DNA of 37,502 nt from NCBI GenBank assembly GCA_905215645.1, contig CAJMQS010000022.1, positions 1 through 37,502 of the forward strand. Reading direction: 5' to 3'. Positions 6,524 to 15,501 of this stretch are shown here, piece by piece. The DNA comes from an uncultured bacterium (lineage in GTDB: Bacteria; Bacillota; Negativicutes; Acidaminococcales; Acidaminococcaceae). Each line of letters opens with the position of its first letter. Within the stretch, counting starts at the first letter, position 1. The translations under genes and the position numbers were made by a program. Below the pieces are notes generated by a model that had not been told where the DNA came from, searched no databases, and was given only the letters and a program-made list of their open reading frames with translations.

Positions 6524-7662
6524 GCTGACGCCGATGCCCCCATGCAGGGGCGACTGTACACCAGCTCTCCGGTTTCGTCTTCCCGGACATTTCGATCCAC
6601 GCCCCCATGCGGGGGCGACGCCAGACGCAAAGCCGGAAGCAGCTTCTCCATCAAAATTTCAATCCACGCCCCCATGCGGGGGCGACTGATGACCAGGATG
6701 TTTTCCAGGTCTATTTTTTCATTTCAATCCACGCCCCCATGCGGGGGCGACCCTGGAGCATCACCTACACCGGCCTCCAGGTCATATTTCAATCCACGCC
6801 CCCATGCGGGGGCGACTCACCAACTGTCACGATTGGAGGACAAAGCCATATTTCAATCCACGCCCCCATGCGGGGGCGACCAGCGTTTTGAGAGGTAAAA
6901 TCCGGGAGCGGTACGATTTCAATCCACGCCCCCATGCGGGGGCGACGGAACAACCTGGGGAAGGCTGTACGGAACTTCGATTTCAATCCACGCCCCCATG
7001 CGGGGGCGACCTGCTTGCTTTAGCCATTTGCGTTAACCCCACTAAATTTCAATCCACGCCCCCATGCGGGGGCGACCTGGTTTGCATAATCGATGACAGG
7101 AATTTTACCGATTTCAATCCACGCCCCCATGCGGGGGCGACAGTTCCTGTTCCGCCCCCATGACGGCTTTCAGCGATTTCAATCCACGCCCCCATGCGGG
7201 GGCGACATGGAGTCAAAGAGATCCAGGATGGAGTCAGTAATTTCAATCCACGCCCCCATGCGGGGGCGACTGGGGAGGCTGCGAGGTCTATGCCTCCGAT
7301 GATGATTTCAATCCACGCCCCCATGCGGGGGCGACCTAGATTGTAGCGAGCAGTGGAGAAGCGAGCAAAATTTCAATCCACGCCCCCATGCGGGGGCGAC
7401 GGCTCCGGGCTGGATATCCTAGGGGCTTCCAATATTTCAATCCACGCCCCCATGCGGGGGCGACAATCCGCCACGACCATTTCCGCCACCATGGCCATAT
7501 TTCAATCCACGCCCCCATGCGGGGGCGACGTTGTACTACTGGAGATGATAGCAAGGAGGTCAAGAATTTCAATCCACGCCCCCATGCGGGGGCGACCACA
7601 ATGGCCGGAATGTATCGCAGACAGGTTCGGGATTTCAATCCACGCCCCCATGCGGGGGCGAC
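6524..7662 (-). CRISPR. Type I-C CRISPR array, 18 repeats and 17 spacers
   Basis: The 31-base repeat, read on the minus strand, begins GTCGCCCCCGCATGGGGG and ends CGTGGATTGAAAT, the classic I-C form with a 6-bp GC stem. On the plus strand repeats start at 6524, 6589, 6656, 6721, 6786, 6850, 6916, 6980, 7046, 7111, 7176, 7240, 7305, 7370, 7434, 7499, 7566 and 7632. Spacers are 33-36 bases. Sixteen repeats (6656 to 7632) are identical. The copy at 6589 has one change, and the copy at 6524 keeps only its stem half, as expected at the leader-distal (oldest) end. Transcription should run from the leader next to cas2 toward low coordinates. Confidence 0.98.
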
Positions 7663-7785
7663 TGTCAGACGAGGCAGTCAGATTCCATCTGACGTTCCCG
7701 TCTTTTTTTCGCGAAGGTCAAGTTTTCATACTCTCTAAGCCCCATTTTCCGGTGCTTTTTCTCTCTGTTTGCTTCCCCTTCGCGC
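7663..7785 (-). promoter_or_regulatory. CRISPR leader
   Basis: The 123 bases between the cas2 stop codon and the first intact repeat are placed as a leader should be. The most recent spacer would be at 7597-7631. A small inverted repeat, GTCAGA...TCTGAC (about 7665-7693), lies right beside the first repeat and may help leader recognition by Cas1-Cas2. I cannot assign a clear promoter. Confidence 0.7.
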
Positions 7786-8076
7786 TTACAGCACCATGGG
7801 GGCCTCGGGGTCGTAGGTCCTTTTGGCTCCCAGGTGCTGGATTTTGTTCTGATAGGTGTTGCCCAGGTTGTAGAACCGCAGGCTGTCGCGGTCTTTGTCG
7901 ATGAGGGCTTCCAGTTCTCCTTTCAGCAGGACGAACTGGGCCTGATCCAACAGGCATTCGAATACGGAATTCTGCACCCGCTGTCCGTGGGCCACGCAGC
8001 ATTTGGCCACTTTCCGCAGCCGGGCTCTCCCGGCTGGAGTTTCGGTGTTTACATCGTAGGTTACCAAGATCAACAT
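7786..8076 (-). CDS. cas2: CRISPR-associated endoribonuclease/adaptation protein Cas2
   Basis: A 96-residue Cas2 of the I-C type, which forms the Cas1-Cas2 integrase that inserts new spacers at the leader. It starts MLILVTYDVN with the conserved aspartate D8 at the end of the first beta strand, and the length is standard. I chose the ATG at 8076 over an upstream in-frame start because the family begins exactly here and the longer form would overlap the cas1 end. It starts 4 bases after the cas1 stop and is the last gene before the leader and array. Confidence 0.96.
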   Translation of the reverse strand: MLILVTYDVNTETPAGRARLRKVAKCCVAHGQRVQNSVFECLLDQAQFVLLKGELEALIDKDRDSLRFYNLGNTYQNKIQHLGAKRTYDPEAPMVL

Positions 8077-8080
8077 TGCT

Positions 8081-9112
8081 TCACTTCCCCAAAAATGCCG
8101 GATACCCATCCAGATCTTCCCTCAGCCATTTGGCCAGGAGCAGGGCCTGGACGTAGGGGAAAAGTCCCCAAGGGATCTTTTCTTTCAAAAAGGGATGTTC
8201 CAGTTTTTCCTGCTTCCGCTCCTGCCACCGGGTGAGGAAGATCTTTCTTCCGTCTTCGTTCATCAAGACGGCACCGGTTTCCATCTTTTTGAAGTGTTTA
8301 CCAGTAAGGCTCCGAGTATTGACCAGGGAAAGGACGAACCGGTCAGCAGCCAGGGATCGGAACTCTTCCATCAGATCCAGTGCCAGAGATTTTCTCCCGG
8401 GCCGGTCCCGGTGGAGGAAACCCACGCTGGCATCCAGTCCCACTGCTTCCAAGGCATAGGCGCAGTCGGCAGCCAGCAGTGTGTAGGCAAAGGACAGCAG
8501 CGCGTTCATGGGATCCAGAGGAGGCCGTTTGTTCCGTTCCCGGAAGAAGAAGGTCTTTTTATCCCCCAGGATCAATTGATCAAACAGGGAGAAATACACG
8601 TGGGCGGCATTTCCTTCTATCCCCCGCAGCTGGTCCCCATCCCTGGCCTGCTGCAGATCCCGGAGTGCCCCTTTCAAAATCTGAATGGCTTCCCTGAACT
8701 GTTCTTCATTCACCGACAGAGGGTGGTCCCGGAGGAACCGCATTAGGGTGATCCGGGCATTCCAGATTTTCCCTGTCAGGAACCACCGGGCCAGCTGGAG
8801 ACTTGTTTCTTCTCCATCACTTTTCCGGTATTGGGCCTTCCGCAGCAGCACATTTCCCTGCCCAGCTCCGCTGATCCGGGCCAGGAATTTTCCCTGGGGT
8901 GTCAGAAAGGTAAAGCCGATGTTCTGTTCCGCACAGGCCCCCAGAAGAGCCGGTGACGCCCCTTTGTATCCGAAATAAAAGATGCTCTCCAGGTTCAGCA
9001 GGGGAATCCGCTGGACCACATTTCTATCCTTCCATGCCATCAGATTCTGGTTCTCCAGGGACAGATAGAGGTCTTCCGACAGGATGAACAGGGTATTCAG
9101 CAGTCGTCTCAT
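8081..9112 (-). CDS. cas1: CRISPR-associated endonuclease Cas1 (type I-C)
   Basis: A 343-residue Cas1 integrase subunit. The start is MRRLLNTLFILSEDLYLSLE, typical for the I-C branch. The metal-binding triad is visible as E166 (RGIEGNAAH), H234 (GFLHRDRPGR) and D246 (SLALDLMEEFR). The ATG at 9112 overlaps the cas4 stop by 4 bases (ATGA), which decides it over a longer in-frame start. With Cas2 and Cas4 it captures, trims and integrates spacers. Motifs and length are intact, so adaptation should be functional, consistent with 16 uniform repeats in the array. Confidence 0.97.
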   Translation of the reverse strand: MRRLLNTLFILSEDLYLSLENQNLMAWKDRNVVQRIPLLNLESIFYFGYKGASPALLGACAEQNIGFTFLTPQGKFLARISGAGQGNVLLRKAQYRKSDGEETSLQLARWFLTGKIWNARITLMRFLRDHPLSVNEEQFREAIQILKGALRDLQQARDGDQLRGIEGNAAHVYFSLFDQLILGDKKTFFFRERNKRPPLDPMNALLSFAYTLLAADCAYALEAVGLDASVGFLHRDRPGRKSLALDLMEEFRSLAADRFVLSLVNTRSLTGKHFKKMETGAVLMNEDGRKIFLTRWQERKQEKLEHPFLKEKIPWGLFPYVQALLLAKWLREDLDGYPAFLGK

Positions 9113-9783
9113 AGCCCCTCCTCCTGGAACCGTCCGGCATAGTAATCGGCCACCAGCCCATCCTTCTGCAGTTTGGGCAGACACAAATCCTTCAGGGAAC
9201 AGCTAGGGCAGGCCCGGCTGGGCTTCACCCGGGGAATGTAGCGCCGTTCATAATACTGGTGCATCTCGGCAAACATATCCCGGACCCGCTGCCGCAGTTC
9301 TTCCGTCATGGGGATTTCCCGCCGGTGCCGCAGGGCATGGTAGTATAGACAGCCCCGGGAGATGGCACAACCCAGCATTTCTTCCAGACAGATCACCTGG
9401 GCGGCCAGCTGGAGGATGTCACAGTCATCGGATTTATCCTTCCCCCGCTTGTACTCCACCGGCAGCACCTTCCACAGCCCCCGGTGCCCTGCCAGATGGG
9501 CCCCCTCTTCTCCAGCATCCGCCTGGGTGAATTCCACCACATCGCAGATTCCAGAAGCCCCCAGGGTGGAAAAACTGATCCGCAGCCCCCGCACGGTCAT
9601 CACTCCAGCCCGTTTTTCCACGAACCGGTCGTTGTGGGCATTCTGGTGGATCAGCTGTCCCTCCGCCGTCAGACGGTTCTCCTCCCACTGCTGGTCAATA
9701 TGGATCAGAGCCCACTGGCGCCGGCAAAAGACGAAATGCTGGATTCCTGAAATCATCAGGTAATCCTCTTCCCGCCAGGTCAT
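9109..9783 (-). CDS. cas4: CRISPR-associated exonuclease Cas4
   Basis: A 224-residue Cas4 of the RecB-like PD-(D/E)XK fold with a [4Fe-4S] cluster. Cluster cysteines are C20 (HFVFCRRQW) and C192, C195 and C201 (ACPSCSLKDLC). Nuclease residues are D81 (GICDVVEF), E110 and K112 (PVEYKRGK). In I-C systems Cas4 trims prespacers so that they carry the right PAM and orientation. The start overlaps the cas7 stop by 4 bases and the stop overlaps cas1 by 4 bases. All key residues are present. Confidence 0.97.
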   Translation of the reverse strand: MTWREEDYLMISGIQHFVFCRRQWALIHIDQQWEENRLTAEGQLIHQNAHNDRFVEKRAGVMTVRGLRISFSTLGASGICDVVEFTQADAGEEGAHLAGHRGLWKVLPVEYKRGKDKSDDCDILQLAAQVICLEEMLGCAISRGCLYYHALRHRREIPMTEELRQRVRDMFAEMHQYYERRYIPRVKPSRACPSCSLKDLCLPKLQKDGLVADYYAGRFQEEGL

Positions 9784-10676
9784 ACCATTCTCTGGCAGGC
9801 GACCCCTTCCGGCAGGTTTTCCGTATCCACAGTCACCTGATAGTCATGGTAGGACCGGGGAGCTTTCCGGGGATCCTTCTTCTCCACCTGCACCCGTTCA
9901 AACAGTTTGTAGGACGGCGCATTGCCCAGTTCCGATTCATGTTTGAACACAATCAGTTCCCGCACAGCCATATTTCCCCGGGCAGCAGAATGGTCATTTT
10001 CGAACATGTTGATGATGGCCTTCCACAGCAGCTGCAGGTCTTCGTCGGAAAAGCCGGTGGATTTCCGGGCCAGGTTGGCGGACACATACCCTTCCACCCT
10101 GTACAGACCGTAGGGAACGATGTACTTCCGGCCCATTTCCGTGTTCCGGCCTTCTTCCTGCCGTTTAGCCGTGGTAATGGCCACCCGGGTGATGGTGATT
10201 TCCTGAGGCATAATGGGGTCGATGCTGTGGGCGAACCCCAGCTGGACCGGACCCCGGACCTGACCGCAGCTAAGAGCCCCTTTCACGAAGGTGGTCATCA
10301 CAGCCCCGAAAGTACGGATATCATAGAAATTGCTGCACATAAAGTCCCGGATTTTCCTGTCCGCATCGGGATCCTTCTTTTTGTCGATTTTCTTCACATC
10401 ATCCACGCCCAGATACTCCAGAGCCTTCTTGTCGTTGGCTTCCAGAGGGACCGTTTCCCGGACATAGATCTGATACCCTGGCTGGTCTTCCTTGGCAGCT
10501 TCCACATAATTGCGGATCTTCCGTTTCAGGCACACATCTGTCACCAGGCCCAGGCCGGTTTCCGGGTCCACCCGGGGCATGTTCCCTGCATCTGGATCCC
10601 CGTTGGGGTTGCCGTTTTCCACATCAAAAAGCACCACGAAATCGTACCGGTTGCGAATTGCCTTGTTTTCTTCCAT
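9780..10676 (-). CDS. cas7: Cascade backbone subunit Cas7 (Csd2, type I-C)
   Basis: A 298-residue Cas7/Csd2, the RNA-binding backbone protein that polymerises along the crRNA. It has the family's N-terminal strand and glycine-rich turn (DFVVLFDVENGNPNGDPDAG, about 12-31). The central part carries the FGAVMTTFVKGALSCGQVRGPVQ region and the DPIMPQEITITRVAITT stretch typical of Csd2. Its start codon overlaps the cas8c stop by one base (TAATG), so translation is coupled, which suits the high Cas7 copy number in the complex. Confidence 0.97.
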   Translation of the reverse strand: MEENKAIRNRYDFVVLFDVENGNPNGDPDAGNMPRVDPETGLGLVTDVCLKRKIRNYVEAAKEDQPGYQIYVRETVPLEANDKKALEYLGVDDVKKIDKKKDPDADRKIRDFMCSNFYDIRTFGAVMTTFVKGALSCGQVRGPVQLGFAHSIDPIMPQEITITRVAITTAKRQEEGRNTEMGRKYIVPYGLYRVEGYVSANLARKSTGFSDEDLQLLWKAIINMFENDHSAARGNMAVRELIVFKHESELGNAPSYKLFERVQVEKKDPRKAPRSYHDYQVTVDTENLPEGVACQRMV

Positions 10677-12457
10677 TATGCCTGTTCCTCCTTCTTGGTA
10701 TAGCGAGCCTGGGTTTCCTGATAATAGCCCAGGATGAACATTCCCTGTTCGTCCAAAGTCAGCCGGCCGGGAATGGGGTTTCCTTCATCGGGCATGGTGA
10801 TTTTTTCCATCAGGCTGCCCAGCTTCTTCTGGGTATTCACCGCCAGTCCCTTATTGGTCCGGCCCAATTTATTCAGATGGGCATTGGCCAGTTTCAGCAG
10901 CACCGGGAACACCGCCCCTGGCGTGGCACAAGCCGCATTGAAATACCGGTCTTTGATGGTTGCACTGACTTCGCTGGAATCTTGCTGCAGCCCCTCCAGC
11001 ACCGCAAACATCCGGCCCAGTACATAAGGAACTGCCTTGCAGTTTTCATTGACGTTCATGGTAATTTCTCCACCCCACTTTTCCTGATGATTCTTCAACA
11101 GATAGGCCTTCACAAAGGCCGCTCTGGGATAACTGATTTTTGCATCCCCGGATTCCGCCTTGATCCGCAGCAGGAACTGCCGATACATGGCTTCCGGATA
11201 AGGGGCATCCTGGAGGATGCTCCGGAGCAGGCTACCGGCCAGAAGGGGCAGTGCCTGCTTTTTAGTGGCATTAGGATTCACCGATTCCTTCAAGAGACGC
11301 CATAAAGGCAGATAAGCACCTCGTTCTTTTTCCCAGGAGGGACGGACAATCTTCAGCCGCTCCTGGTGGTTCTGCAAATGCTGCAAGGTGACCCCGAAGG
11401 TATTCTGCCAGAAGAACCTTACGGACAGCCGTGCCGCATTGGGTGCCAGTCCCAGCACATAGAACAGTTCATCCGGTGAAAGGGTGATACCGTCCACATC
11501 CACAGCCACGCCCTGGAGGATTTTTTCCAGCACGGCTTTTACCGTATCTTCCTTGTTCTCCCCGTTTCCCGAAGGATTCAAGAACCCCAGGTAAACCTGC
11601 TGGTACAATGGTTCTCCGGACTGGGCCCAGAACACCACCGTGGTATCTCCGCAAAGAAGGCTGTTCCCCTCCCGGATCAGCTGGTTCAAGGCAGTGGTAT
11701 AAGCAAAGGCCGCATATTCACTGACCGGGGCATTCAGTCCCTGGTCGTCAGCATGACCAAAGGATTCCAACGACGGTGCGTTGAAGGAAACCAGTGCCGC
11801 ACCGGAAGACTGGGCATCCCGTACCCCTTTGATGTTGGGATGGGTCAGGGCGATTTCTGCCACCTTTCCCGTCACCAGGCACTGGCCTTTTTCGCTGTTC
11901 TCTCCCCCGCCTTCATTCTTGTAATCCATCCAGCGCCGGCGGATTTCCGGATCCTGCTGGGCTTCCTGCCCGTTGACGGCAAACACCAGTCCTGAAGCCC
12001 CCACAATCACATCCCGGTTCTGCTGGAATACTGGATTTTCCTCCGCCTTATCCGGCTGCCAGCTGTCAAAGAACTTCAGGACTCCCTGAGCCACCGGAGA
12101 ATCACACCCATCCAGCAGCTGGTGGTGAAAAGTCCTGGCCGCCTCAAAACACTGGATGGACCGTTTGGGATTCCCTTTATTATCCACACCGAAAAAATAG
12201 GATGAGCCGTCATAGAGAAAATTGGGCCGCACGCCGCTGGACCGTTTGAACACTTCCGGCACCTGGAGCAGGGGATCCGTCAGGGCGGTTTTTCTGCCCC
12301 GCTGGACTTCATTCTGCAGGGACAGGATTCCCAGCAGCTTCCCTTCCTCGTCCAGCTGGATTTCCGCCGATACCTTGGCCGCGCTCCAGCCTGGTTCCTC
12401 CACCTTTCCCTGTTTCAGCAGGGTTTCATAATACTTTACCAGCGCCTGCAGGATCAT
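10676..12457 (-). CDS. cas8c: Cascade large subunit Cas8c (Csd1)
   Basis: A 593-residue Cas8c/Csd1, the large subunit that recognises the PAM in type I-C Cascade. Family hallmarks are the start MILQALVKYYETLL, the NFLYDGSSYFFGVDNKGNPK-like region near residue 80, CLVTGKVAEIALTHPNIKGV near 195-215, and a C-terminal helical part (about 440-590) that works as the small subunit. In I-C systems this part is often also translated from an internal start as a separate Cas11c. A methionine at about residue 466 (ITMNVNENCK) is one possible internal start, but no ribosome binding site analysis settles it. The gene is flanked by a 4-base overlap with cas5c and a 1-base overlap with cas7. Confidence 0.96.
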   Translation of the reverse strand: MILQALVKYYETLLKQGKVEEPGWSAAKVSAEIQLDEEGKLLGILSLQNEVQRGRKTALTDPLLQVPEVFKRSSGVRPNFLYDGSSYFFGVDNKGNPKRSIQCFEAARTFHHQLLDGCDSPVAQGVLKFFDSWQPDKAEENPVFQQNRDVIVGASGLVFAVNGQEAQQDPEIRRRWMDYKNEGGGENSEKGQCLVTGKVAEIALTHPNIKGVRDAQSSGAALVSFNAPSLESFGHADDQGLNAPVSEYAAFAYTTALNQLIREGNSLLCGDTTVVFWAQSGEPLYQQVYLGFLNPSGNGENKEDTVKAVLEKILQGVAVDVDGITLSPDELFYVLGLAPNAARLSVRFFWQNTFGVTLQHLQNHQERLKIVRPSWEKERGAYLPLWRLLKESVNPNATKKQALPLLAGSLLRSILQDAPYPEAMYRQFLLRIKAESGDAKISYPRAAFVKAYLLKNHQEKWGGEITMNVNENCKAVPYVLGRMFAVLEGLQQDSSEVSATIKDRYFNAACATPGAVFPVLLKLANAHLNKLGRTNKGLAVNTQKKLGSLMEKITMPDEGNPIPGRLTLDEQGMFILGYYQETQARYTKKEEQA

Positions 12458-13107
12458 TGATGCACCTCACAGTTCCGGAGATCAAGGACTCCATTGACCA
12501 GTTTCGCCCGGAAAAACCGGGGAGTAATGTGCTGCAGGTTCCGGTAATCCATGTCATAGAGCATCAGCCCCAGATCCTGGGTAAGAGGATAAGGCTGGAT
12601 TTCCTCATCGTCTTCCACCAGACGGAAAGAAGCCGGAAATTCACGGGTTCCGAAATAGGGCTGATGGTAGCACTGCCCCTTCCGGGCCCGGCGGGTGAGC
12701 ATTTCCCGGAACTTTCCCGGATTATCCGAAGAATTGGCCTTTTCTGTCATTTCAAAATGAAGGGTGATGCAGTAATGGACATTTTTCAGCACCGTGGAGG
12801 CCCGCTGCATAATATCCTCATGGGTTGCCTGGACCAGCAGCTTGCCGCTCCGAGCACCGGCCAGGACCGTATTCCCGGAAACCTTGCTTTTCAGTTCATT
12901 TCGCCGGACATTGGTAAACTGGATGGGGCTCAGCACATCGATTTCATCGATCACATACCGCAGCCCCGGATGCCAGAATATGGCCTCCACCAGTCCCCGG
13001 GCCGCGGATGGCGTCATTACATCGTAGCTCATCCGCTCCCCCTTCAGTTCCGGCCGGGTAAAGCAGGCATACTTCCCCCAGCAGTCGATTCGTACTCCAT
13101 AACTCAT
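12454..13107 (-). CDS. cas5c: crRNA-processing Cascade subunit Cas5c (Csd5)
   Basis: A 217-residue Cas5 of type I-C. In this subtype Cas5 replaces Cas6 and cuts the pre-crRNA at the base of the repeat stem, then stays on the 5' handle. The beginning (MSYGVRIDCWGKYACFTRPE) and the motif SYDVMTPSAARGLVEAIFWHP are diagnostic. The ATG at 13107 has a GAGGTGG ribosome binding site 4 bases away and matches the family start, so I reject a 22-residue N-terminal extension. It ends with a 4-base overlap into cas8c. Confidence 0.96.
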   Translation of the reverse strand: MSYGVRIDCWGKYACFTRPELKGERMSYDVMTPSAARGLVEAIFWHPGLRYVIDEIDVLSPIQFTNVRRNELKSKVSGNTVLAGARSGKLLVQATHEDIMQRASTVLKNVHYCITLHFEMTEKANSSDNPGKFREMLTRRARKGQCYHQPYFGTREFPASFRLVEDDEEIQPYPLTQDLGLMLYDMDYRNLQHITPRFFRAKLVNGVLDLRNCEVHQ

Positions 13108-13138
13108 GGAACCACCTCTGTTTCTCGTTGATATCGGG

Positions 13139-15334
13139 TCAGGCAAACAGCCCCCGTCCTTCTTCCTGCTCATAAGTAAGGCCGGTTTCTTCCTTATATA
13201 CGGACAGATCTTTCAGCACTGCCATCTGTTCGTCCAGAGCCTCCGTCACCCCGTCCGCCAGCATCTGTTCATACAGCCCTGGCTGGGGACCGGTCTGGGA
13301 CCATACGCTGACCATATAACGGCCGGCTTTCCGCAGCAGCTTTCGGGTCCGGATACCGCACTGGAGCTGGCGGACAATCTCCTGGGCTTCTTCATTCCAG
13401 GGAATCAGCACATTTCTTGTATGGTCTTCGATCAGTTGGAACTGTTGACCGATGGTGGCATAGGCTCCTTTGCCAGATAAATTGACAATTCCTTTTTCAT
13501 CCAGTATACCGTTTTTCGCCCGATAAAGCCAGTCAAAGTAATTGGCAATGGCTTCCGGCGCTGCCAGGTCTTGGAACTTCTGTGCCACCAGCTGGGTGCT
13601 CTGCCGTTCCTGTTTCAGGAAACGGGACTTCTGGCTGTTTTCCGTGGCGAAGACATGGACCAGGCTGTCCTCCACTTTGCGCTTCCCTTCCCGGTTGCAC
13701 CGGCCGGCCCCCTGGATCAGGGAATCCACTCCGTTTTCTTCCACATACACCACCGGGAAATCGATATCCACCCCTACAGAAATGATGCTGGTAGAGACCA
13801 CCCGGCAGGGTTCTCCATTTTTCAGCTTCTCCTTCATGGTGCGGATCACCTGCTGCCGATGGGCCGGACAAAGGTTGGTGGAAAGATAAAGGTGCTCTTC
13901 CCGGATCCGGCTACTGATTTCCCGTGCCTCCCCTTTGGTCAGGCAGATGCACAGGCTCTGGGGCTGCTTATCCATGGCTTCTGCCACCTGTTCATAGGAC
14001 AGCATCCCTTCATTGACCAATTGGGTCCGTTTAAAGAAGCGGTAAAGGCCGGGAATGTCTTCCATCAGTTCCTGGGGCTTTTCCTGCAGGAACTGGTCCA
14101 GCCGGGGCTGGGTGGCACTGCACAAAAGGGCTGAACAGGAAAAATGACGGACCAGAGCTTCCAGACCCCGGAGCACCGGTATCAGATACTCCACTGGGAA
14201 CATCTGGGCTTCATCGAAAAGCAGGATGCTGTTGGCCACATTGTGCAGCTTCCGGCACCGGGAAGACCGGTTGGCAAAAAGGGATTCAAAAAACTGGACG
14301 TTGGTGGTCACGATCACCGGAGCATCCCAGTTTTCCGTAGCAAGCCGCCGGGTATCCATTTTTTCGTCCGTATCCTCATACTCCACCTGGCTGTGGTGTT
14401 CGATGACGTTTTCCTCTCCCAGGTAGGAACGGAGGATATCCGCCGTCTGTTCAATGATGGAAGTATAGGGAATCACATAAATGATGTGTTTCTTCCCACA
14501 GGTCCTGGCCTTTTCCAGCGCCCAGGCAAAGGAGGAAATAGTCTTTCCCCCGCCGGTGGGAACGGTCAGGGTATAGATCCGGTCTTCCGTATTCTTCCCC
14601 ATCTGGATGCACCGCTGGAGGATCTCACACCGCTTCCGGTTCAGATCATTTTGCGGATGGAAAAATCCTTTTTCCTGCAAGGCGGAAAAGAACCGGTCAT
14701 GGAGCTGTTCCAGGGAGGCAAAACCGCCCCGTTTCACCGCTCCCCCCTGCATATAGTCTTCCGTATCCAGAAAATCCCCATCCACTAGACAGGAATACAG
14801 CATCCGCAGCCAAAGTCCTTGGCCGATGGCATCGGGTTTCCCATCATTTTGATAATGTTGGGCCACCTGTTCGATGGCTTTGACCGATTTCGGGGTTTCC
14901 ATTTCCTGTTCCCAGGCAGAATAATCAGGAACTTTTTTCTTCAATCGGGCCGAAAGAGTATTTTCTCCCGGCAAGTCTGCCGGTGACCCGAAATCCGGCA
15001 GTCCTGCATGATGCCCGGCAATACAGAAAGCCTCCATTACGGATGTAGGAGTTCCATTTTTTGCCAAAAGCTGGGCCCCCGCCGTAGAATGATCCACCCG
15101 GCCATGTTTCTGCCCCAAAAGATACTTCTGAAAATCCCCAGAGTACTTCCCAATATCGTGGAGCAGCCCGCACTGCCGGGCCGCTTCCTTCATTTCAGGG
15201 GTAGGAGCAAACTCCTCCGCCAGCCGAGACACCTGTCGGAGATGGTCCAGCAGGAGCTGAGGCGGCCGTTTCCCCGCTGGATCCAGATGGGCCAAATATG
15301 ATTTTCCATTCACCATCACTTGTTGCAACTTCAT
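13139..15334 (-). CDS. cas3: CRISPR-associated helicase-nuclease Cas3 (type I-C)
   Basis: A 731-residue fusion of an HD nuclease and a superfamily 2 helicase, which shreds DNA bound by Cascade. HD residues include H31, H59 and D60 (GLLHDIGKYS), with HH at 108-109. Helicase motifs are Walker A TGGGKT at 260-265, DEAQ at 374-377 (the I-C variant of DEAH) and SAT at 406-408, with the C-terminal QGAGRCNR motif near residue 546. Length and order are normal. It is the first gene of the cas operon and is separated from cas5c by 31 bases, the only loose junction apart from the leader. An AAGGAGGGG sequence abuts the ATG. Confidence 0.97.
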   Translation of the reverse strand: MKLQQVMVNGKSYLAHLDPAGKRPPQLLLDHLRQVSRLAEEFAPTPEMKEAARQCGLLHDIGKYSGDFQKYLLGQKHGRVDHSTAGAQLLAKNGTPTSVMEAFCIAGHHAGLPDFGSPADLPGENTLSARLKKKVPDYSAWEQEMETPKSVKAIEQVAQHYQNDGKPDAIGQGLWLRMLYSCLVDGDFLDTEDYMQGGAVKRGGFASLEQLHDRFFSALQEKGFFHPQNDLNRKRCEILQRCIQMGKNTEDRIYTLTVPTGGGKTISSFAWALEKARTCGKKHIIYVIPYTSIIEQTADILRSYLGEENVIEHHSQVEYEDTDEKMDTRRLATENWDAPVIVTTNVQFFESLFANRSSRCRKLHNVANSILLFDEAQMFPVEYLIPVLRGLEALVRHFSCSALLCSATQPRLDQFLQEKPQELMEDIPGLYRFFKRTQLVNEGMLSYEQVAEAMDKQPQSLCICLTKGEAREISSRIREEHLYLSTNLCPAHRQQVIRTMKEKLKNGEPCRVVSTSIISVGVDIDFPVVYVEENGVDSLIQGAGRCNREGKRKVEDSLVHVFATENSQKSRFLKQERQSTQLVAQKFQDLAAPEAIANYFDWLYRAKNGILDEKGIVNLSGKGAYATIGQQFQLIEDHTRNVLIPWNEEAQEIVRQLQCGIRTRKLLRKAGRYMVSVWSQTGPQPGLYEQMLADGVTEALDEQMAVLKDLSVYKEETGLTYEQEEGRGLFA

Positions 15335-15436
15335 CCCCTCCTTCTGTTCCTTTTACTATATCATATCTCGTGGGTAAAAAAACTCCCCGATGCACACCTT
15401 CCTGCAAATGATGTACCCTCCGTCCTTTTCCCCTGC
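15335..15436 (-). promoter_or_regulatory. Probable cas operon promoter region
   Basis: This is the only gap upstream of the whole cas operon, after the smpB terminator. On the minus strand it contains TATGATATAGT about 25 bases before the cas3 start as a -10 candidate, but no good -35 hexamer, so the promoter is placed by position rather than by a clear match. Confidence 0.35.
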
Positions 15437-15487
15437 AAAAAAGCTGCGTCCCAACCGTTCCTTTCCAGGACGGTATGGTCCGCAGCT
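15437..15487 (-). terminator. Rho-independent terminator after smpB
   Basis: On the minus strand AGCTGCG (15481-15487) pairs with CGCAGCT (15442-15448), the latter followed by a run of six T (15437-15442). The long intervening loop contains its own short inverted pairing (GACCATACCGTCC region). It lies 14 bases past the smpB stop and separates the core cluster from the cas operon. Confidence 0.7.
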
Positions 15488-15501
15488 CATTTTATTCCAG
15501 T

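Noticed and set aside
6542..7904. Open frames running through the CRISPR array on both strands
   Set aside because: They consist of translated repeat units (recurring ISIHAPMRGR, FNPRPHAGAT and RPRMGAWIEI strings) and are not genes.
13108..13173. Longer N-terminus for Cas5c
   Set aside because: The extra 22 residues are not typical of the family, and the ATG at 13107 has a proper ribosome binding site.
15335..15501. tmRNA (ssrA) next to smpB
   Set aside because: The gap is too short for a tmRNA, has no tRNA-like ends or tag reading frame, and is taken up by a terminator and the cas promoter region.
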